A DNA stretch of 64,000 bases, taken from positions 186,001-250,000 of the forward strand of contig JACKJU010000003.1 of the NCBI GenBank assembly GCA_020637805.1, in the 5' to 3' direction. The notes beneath the pieces were generated by a model. That model worked only from the letters and a program-made list of their open reading frames with translations. It was not told the DNA's origin and ran no database searches. Shown in pieces: positions 60,509-64,000 of this stretch. The stretch is from Nitratireductor sp. (GTDB lineage: Bacteria > Pseudomonadota > Alphaproteobacteria > Rhizobiales > Rhizobiaceae). The number at the start of each line of letters is the position of its first letter. The first letter of the stretch is position 1. The position numbers and the translations under genes were made by a program.

Positions 60509-61402
60509 ATGGCGCGCAAACCGAAAAAGGTCGAGGCGCTGAAACCGCAGCTTCCCAAGGTGATGGTGGAGGAAGCCGTCCGCGCCGCTCTGCTGGAAGA
60601 TCTGGGCCGCGCGGGTGACATCACGACCGATGCCACCATTCCCGCCGATGCCAGGGCAAAAGCGGTTCTCGCTACCCGCGAAGACGGAATTCTGTCCGGC
60701 CTCCCGCTCGCGGAAGCGGCATTCCGCGCCATCGATCCTGCTTTGAAATTCAAGGCCCTCAAGGTTGACGGCGACCGGTTGAAAGCCAAGCAGGTGGTTG
60801 CCCGTATCGAGGGCAATGCAAGGGCAATCCTCGCTGGCGAGCGTGTGGCGCTAAATTACCTCATGCGCATGTCGGGCATAGCAACCTACACGGCGGCGTT
60901 TCAGGATCTGCTGGAGGGAACGGGCGCGCGCATCACCTGCACGCGCAAGACGGTTCCGCTGCACCGGGCTTTCGACAAATACGCGGTCAAGTGTGGTGGT
61001 GGCTCCAACCACCGTTTCGGTCTCGACGATGCGATACTCATCAAGGACAATCACATCGCGGTGGCAGGCGGTGTTGCCCTTGCCATCGAACGCGCCCGCG
61101 CCTTTGTGGGCCACCTGGTGAAAGTCGAGGTGGAAGTCGACACCCTCAAGCAGTTCCGCGAGGCGCTGAAGGCAGGGCCGGACGTCGTGTTGCTGGACAA
61201 CATGACGCCCGAACAGCTTGCCGAGGCAGTTGCGATCAACAAGGCGGACAATGGCGGCAGGGTGAAGCTGGAAGCCTCCGGCAATGTCAACATCGACACG
61301 GTCGCCGCGATTGGCAGGACCGGCGTCGACTACATCTCGACTTCCAAGATCACGATGGCGGCCCCGACACTCGACCTGGGCCTTGATATCGCCATCTCGT
61401 AG
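60509..61402 (+). CDS. nadC: Nicotinate-nucleotide pyrophosphorylase (quinolinate phosphoribosyltransferase)
   Basis: Converts quinolinate and PRPP to nicotinate mononucleotide (297 aa). Key parts are the N-terminal helical domain (LLEDLGRAGDITTDATIPAD), catalytic KYAVKCGGGSNHRFGLDDAI, the LIKDNHIAVAGG Lys and VEVEVDTLKQF Glu. The usual TRKTTPGLR loop here reads TRKTVPLHR (residues 145-153). The arginine after the loop is kept, but the Gly-Leu preceding it is replaced by Leu-His. The reading frame is otherwise perfect. Last gene of nadABC. Confidence 0.95.
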   Translation: MARKPKKVEALKPQLPKVMVEEAVRAALLEDLGRAGDITTDATIPADARAKAVLATREDGILSGLPLAEAAFRAIDPALKFKALKVDGDRLKAKQVVARIEGNARAILAGERVALNYLMRMSGIATYTAAFQDLLEGTGARITCTRKTVPLHRAFDKYAVKCGGGSNHRFGLDDAILIKDNHIAVAGGVALAIERARAFVGHLVKVEVEVDTLKQFREALKAGPDVVLLDNMTPEQLAEAVAINKADNGGRVKLEASGNVNIDTVAAIGRTGVDYISTSKITMAAPTLDLGLDIAIS

Positions 61403-61420
61403 CCTGCGGTCGATGTTCCG

Positions 61421-62305
61421 TCAGGCCGCTTTCTTCGAAGACGTTTTCTTCGCGGGTTTGCTGCCCATCGCGTCGGGGGCGGACACGATGTGCATGTCCA
61501 TCTGCGGGAACGGGATCGAGATACCGGCCTGATCCAGAGCCTGCTTGGCCCGCTTGCGCAGGTCGAGCGATGTTTTCCAGTAATCCGACGTGTTGGTCCA
61601 GTATCTGAGCGTCACGCTGACCGCACTGTCTCCCAGTGTCGACACATAGGTTTCGGGCGCCGGGCTGTCCTTCACGCGCTCGTCCTCGCTCGCAAGCTTG
61701 ATCAGAATGGCCTCGGTTTCATCGATGTCGTCATCATAGCCGATGCCGACCTCCAGATCGTTGCGGCGCGACTTGTTGCGCGAGAAGTTGATGATCGACT
61801 TGTTCCAGAGTTGGGAATTTGGCGCAAAAAGAAACCTGCCATCCGGGGTACGCATTTGCGTTGCAAAAAGGCCAACTTCCTCAACCACGCCATCGATGCC
61901 GCTGGCATCGATGAAGTCACCAACCTTGAATGGCCGCAGTACGAGCAACATGACACCCGCGGCAATGTTCTGCAGCGTTCCCTGAAGCGCGAGACCTATT
62001 GCAAGGCCGGCAGCACCCAGCGCAGCGAGTATCGAGGCCGTCTGAACGCCGAACTGTCCAAGCACCATGACGCCAACGAGAATGAGAACGCCGTATTGCA
62101 CCACGTTGGAAAGAAACTGGTTGAGCGTCGCGTCATTGCGGTTGAGCCGGCCAAGCGAGGCCTGCGTCCAGCGCTTGAGCAAGCCAGCGACAACGAAACC
62201 GCCGATTATGAGGAGCAGCGCGCCCAAGAGCGAAAAGGCATAGGAAACGATGACATCGCTTGCATTGGCGACAATGGTCTTAAGGTCGATCGTGGACCAG
62301 TCCAT
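61421..62305 (-). CDS. Small-conductance mechanosensitive channel (MscS family)
   Basis: Osmotic emergency valve or ion channel (294 aa). Three N-terminal helices precede the pore helix (ILAALGAAGLAIGLALQGTL, with the Ala/Gly packing of MscS TM3), then VLRPFKVGDFIDASGIDGVV, ending in a basic tail (KPAKKTSSKKAA). ATG 62305 (SD GGGGG) gives the usual start; the frame extends to a TTG upstream. It converges with nadC with 18 bp between. Confidence 0.9.
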   Translation of the reverse strand: MDWSTIDLKTIVANASDVIVSYAFSLLGALLLIIGGFVVAGLLKRWTQASLGRLNRNDATLNQFLSNVVQYGVLILVGVMVLGQFGVQTASILAALGAAGLAIGLALQGTLQNIAAGVMLLVLRPFKVGDFIDASGIDGVVEEVGLFATQMRTPDGRFLFAPNSQLWNKSIINFSRNKSRRNDLEVGIGYDDDIDETEAILIKLASEDERVKDSPAPETYVSTLGDSAVSVTLRYWTNTSDYWKTSLDLRKRAKQALDQAGISIPFPQMDMHIVSAPDAMGSKPAKKTSSKKAA

Positions 62306-62400
62306 GGATACCCCCGGTATTTTTTGTTGTAACAATACTGAAACGAAACTGGCCTCCGCCCGGATCGTTCCATTCCGGGGGTGAATTTGCAGAAAAGACC

Positions 62401-63372
62401 TCAGCTGCGGCCAAGCCGCAGCCCGGGCGCCGGTCTTTCGGCCATCACTTCGCGGCGGAACTTGAACAGCGCCGCAGGCCGCCCGCCAGTTGACAGGGAG
62501 GTTGCCCCGGTCGGCTCGACAAGCTGATTGGTCTCCACGAGCCGTCGGAAATTCTGTTTGTGCAGCGTATGGCCGAGAATGCTCTCAACGGTCTGCTGCA
62601 GCTGGAAGAGCGTGAACTCGTCATCCATCAGTTCGAATACCACAGGCCGGTACTTGAGCTTGGCGCGAAGCCGCGCAAGGGCCGTGGCGAGGATGCGCCG
62701 GTGGTCGTGGCGCATGGGCTGGCCAAGATCGCCATCCACGGTAACCTGCGTTATGCGTCCGTCTGCGACCGCTTCTTCCACCATGCCTGCCGAATACATC
62801 AGTTCGTAGCGTTCCAGCGCCCGTTCCTCGTCCCAGCGTATTCCGTTCAGGCCGAAGGCTATGCGGGCACGGTTGCGGATATTGTGGTCGTAGCTGCGTC
62901 CGCCCTCGCCAAGCGTCTTCTCGTGATCGAGGATCCAGGTCTTGATGCGCGGCAGGATGACCTCGTCGAGAACCTGCGGCCGCCCGGTACGCCAATCCTC
63001 CCAGGGAAGATAGTGATAGCAGTTGCGCCATCCCGCATCCGATATCTGGCTGTCACGCTCTTCGGCTGGCCGCGTCAGCGCAAGATAGCCGACAGAGATG
63101 ACATGGGGACCGGCATCGCCCGGACGCCGGTGACGGCCCCGGTCGGCAAAGGTGTAAAGCTGCTCCACATAGCCGAGGCGCAGGTTTGTCTGCTCCTCCA
63201 CCCATTGCCTGAGGCCGATTTCCATCGTCCTGTGTTCGCCAGGGCGGAACGGTCCATAGGGAAGCGAATCCAGTTCATCCGCCCGTTTGCCGGGAATGGT
63301 CAGGATGACCGGATTGTTGTCCAGGATCGCGACGATCGCTGCATTCAGCCCGATTTCGAATTCGCCGGTCAT
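62401..63372 (-). CDS. nadQ: NAD regulator NadQ-like (Nudix-related domain plus winged helix)
   Basis: COG4111-type protein (323 aa) predicted to repress NAD synthesis genes in Alphaproteobacteria. Residues ~1-190 resemble a Nudix-like fold (FEIGLNAAIVAILDNNPVIL, RTMEIGLRQWVEEQTNLRLG, YVEQLYTFADRGRHRRP). No complete Nudix box with the Glu-rich metal site is evident, so it may bind rather than hydrolyse a nucleotide. The C-terminal part (~200-323) is a winged helix shared with this group (MRHDHRRILATALARLRAKL, TLFQLQQTVESILGHTLHKQ, NFRRLVETNQLVEP). ATG 63372 overlaps the upstream HD gene's stop (ATGA). Likely target: the site before nadA at 57.6 kb. Confidence 0.82.
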   Translation of the reverse strand: MTGEFEIGLNAAIVAILDNNPVILTIPGKRADELDSLPYGPFRPGEHRTMEIGLRQWVEEQTNLRLGYVEQLYTFADRGRHRRPGDAGPHVISVGYLALTRPAEERDSQISDAGWRNCYHYLPWEDWRTGRPQVLDEVILPRIKTWILDHEKTLGEGGRSYDHNIRNRARIAFGLNGIRWDEERALERYELMYSAGMVEEAVADGRITQVTVDGDLGQPMRHDHRRILATALARLRAKLKYRPVVFELMDDEFTLFQLQQTVESILGHTLHKQNFRRLVETNQLVEPTGATSLSTGGRPAALFKFRREVMAERPAPGLRLGRS

Positions 63373-63998
63373 CGCACCCGGGCTCCCGAAAGTGCCTCTT
63401 CGAGAAGGCGGAACCGCTTGAGGAAGTTCTTCTGCGCAAGTGCTGCCGGCCATGGGGCGAGGGGCAAGCTGTCGGGCGAAATGCCCTGCGGTCTGCCAAA
63501 GAACTTCCGGGCCTCCGCTTCGGAAAATCCGGCAAGCGCCGTTGCCTCGAAAAAGGCGGCAATCGTGTCGGCCTTCTTGATCTTCTGCTTCAACCGGACA
63601 GGCGTGGCGGCGGGCAGCGAAAACCGCATGTGGATCGCCGCCTGCAACCGTTCCTCGATTACCTTGTAGTCGCCGCCCATCACCGCCTTGAAGGGTGAGA
63701 TCATGTCGCCGATTACATATTCCGGCGCGTCGTGAAGCAGGCAGGTCAGCTGGTTGGCCGGGTCGGTCTCGCCCAATGCCCCGGAAAATATCTCGAGAAC
63801 CAGAATGCTGTGCTGGGCAACGGAAAAGGCATGATCGCCCCTGGTCTGGCCGTTCCAGCGTGCCACGCGCGCCAGTCCGTGGGCTATGTCCTCTATCTCC
63901 ACGTCCAGCGGCGAAGGCTCCAGCAGGTCGAGGCGGCGTCCCGAAAGCATGCGCTGCCAGGCGCGGGGCCTGTTGTCACCATTGTTTCTGTCCGCCAC
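63369..63998 (-). CDS. HD-domain hydrolase, YfbR/5'-nucleotidase-like (start at window edge)
   Basis: Metal-dependent phosphohydrolase (209 aa as read). The HD motif is visible as FSVAQHSILVLEIFSG and LLHDAPEYVIGDMISPFKAV. A GTG at 63998 is the first available start but sits at the window edge, so an earlier start cannot be excluded. It is translationally coupled to nadQ by ATGA. In rhizobia an HD hydrolase is commonly the upstream partner of the NAD regulator. Nucleotide dephosphorylation is a plausible role; substrate unknown. Confidence 0.8.
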   Translation of the reverse strand: MADRNNGDNRPRAWQRMLSGRRLDLLEPSPLDVEIEDIAHGLARVARWNGQTRGDHAFSVAQHSILVLEIFSGALGETDPANQLTCLLHDAPEYVIGDMISPFKAVMGGDYKVIEERLQAAIHMRFSLPAATPVRLKQKIKKADTIAAFFEATALAGFSEAEARKFFGRPQGISPDSLPLAPWPAALAQKNFLKRFRLLEEALSGARVR

Positions 63999-64000
63999 GG

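Noticed and set aside
1..64000. tRNA, rRNA or tmRNA genes
   Set aside because: I looked in the gaps between genes and found no sequence with the T-loop, anticodon and CCA features I could support.

Overview
The window is a GC-rich alphaproteobacterial chromosome segment, most likely from the order Rhizobiales (Hyphomicrobiales). This rests on recognisable gene content and order: an Lrp-type regulator divergent from putA, a gbpR-chvE-gguAB sugar locus, an Omp2/RopA-type porin, dapA-smpB-rpoZ-rel-acpS-lepB-rnc-era-recO, and nadABC near a COG4111-type NAD regulator (NadQ). Genus and species cannot be fixed from the sequence alone.

Layout. 0-2.9 kb: minus-strand exporter operon (TetR-like CecR, HlyD-like fusion protein, ABC ATPase cut by the window edge) with a perfect 20-bp operator-like palindrome. 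2.9-5.4 kb: secreted seven-repeat beta-propeller protein with a C-terminal RTX region. 5.4-9.4 kb: divergent putR/putA (proline catabolism). 9.6-11.0 kb: polytopic membrane protein. 10.9-24.8 kb: gbpR, then a long plus-strand sugar locus. ChvE-GguAB imports sugar. A dehydrogenase, a lactonase and an IlvD-type dehydratase oxidise it. Two lower branches follow: DgoK/DgoA for the galactose-derived acid, and an L-KDA dehydratase plus alpha-ketoglutarate semialdehyde dehydrogenase for the arabinose-derived acid. A strong terminator closes the locus. 24.8-25.8 kb: cobalamin riboswitch and a CbiM-like cobalt uptake protein. 25.8-29.1 kb: IS5-type element with perfect 21-bp ends lying 24 bp upstream of a haem-globin chemotaxis transducer. 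29.2-33 kb: Lrp regulator/hppD and an unknown 625-residue membrane protein. 33.5-42.7 kb: TPR-sulfotransferase, major porin, an OmpA-BON / 32-residue peptide / membrane-anchored helix-hairpin-type cassette, an alpha/beta hydrolase and a TadG-like protein.

42.8-54.4 kb is a housekeeping cluster. From about 44.98 to 51.54 kb it is full of frameshifts. The uracil-DNA glycosylase, NYN protein, C-terminal half of rel, DUF2062 gene, acpS, lepB and 5' end of rnc are all broken, while rpoZ, the first 372 codons of rel, and everything from era onward are intact. Several of the broken genes are essential and every lesion I could reconstruct is a lost base, so sequencing or assembly error is the most likely cause. 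54.4-64 kb: chrA, an MFS/MarR pair, nadABC behind a NadQ-like operator, mscS, nadQ and an HD hydrolase.

No tRNA, rRNA, CRISPR array or phage gene was recognised. The least explained items are the 37.3-39.9 kb envelope cassette, the propeller-RTX protein, the 625-residue membrane protein, and the dual arabinose/galactose locus with its shared upper pathway.
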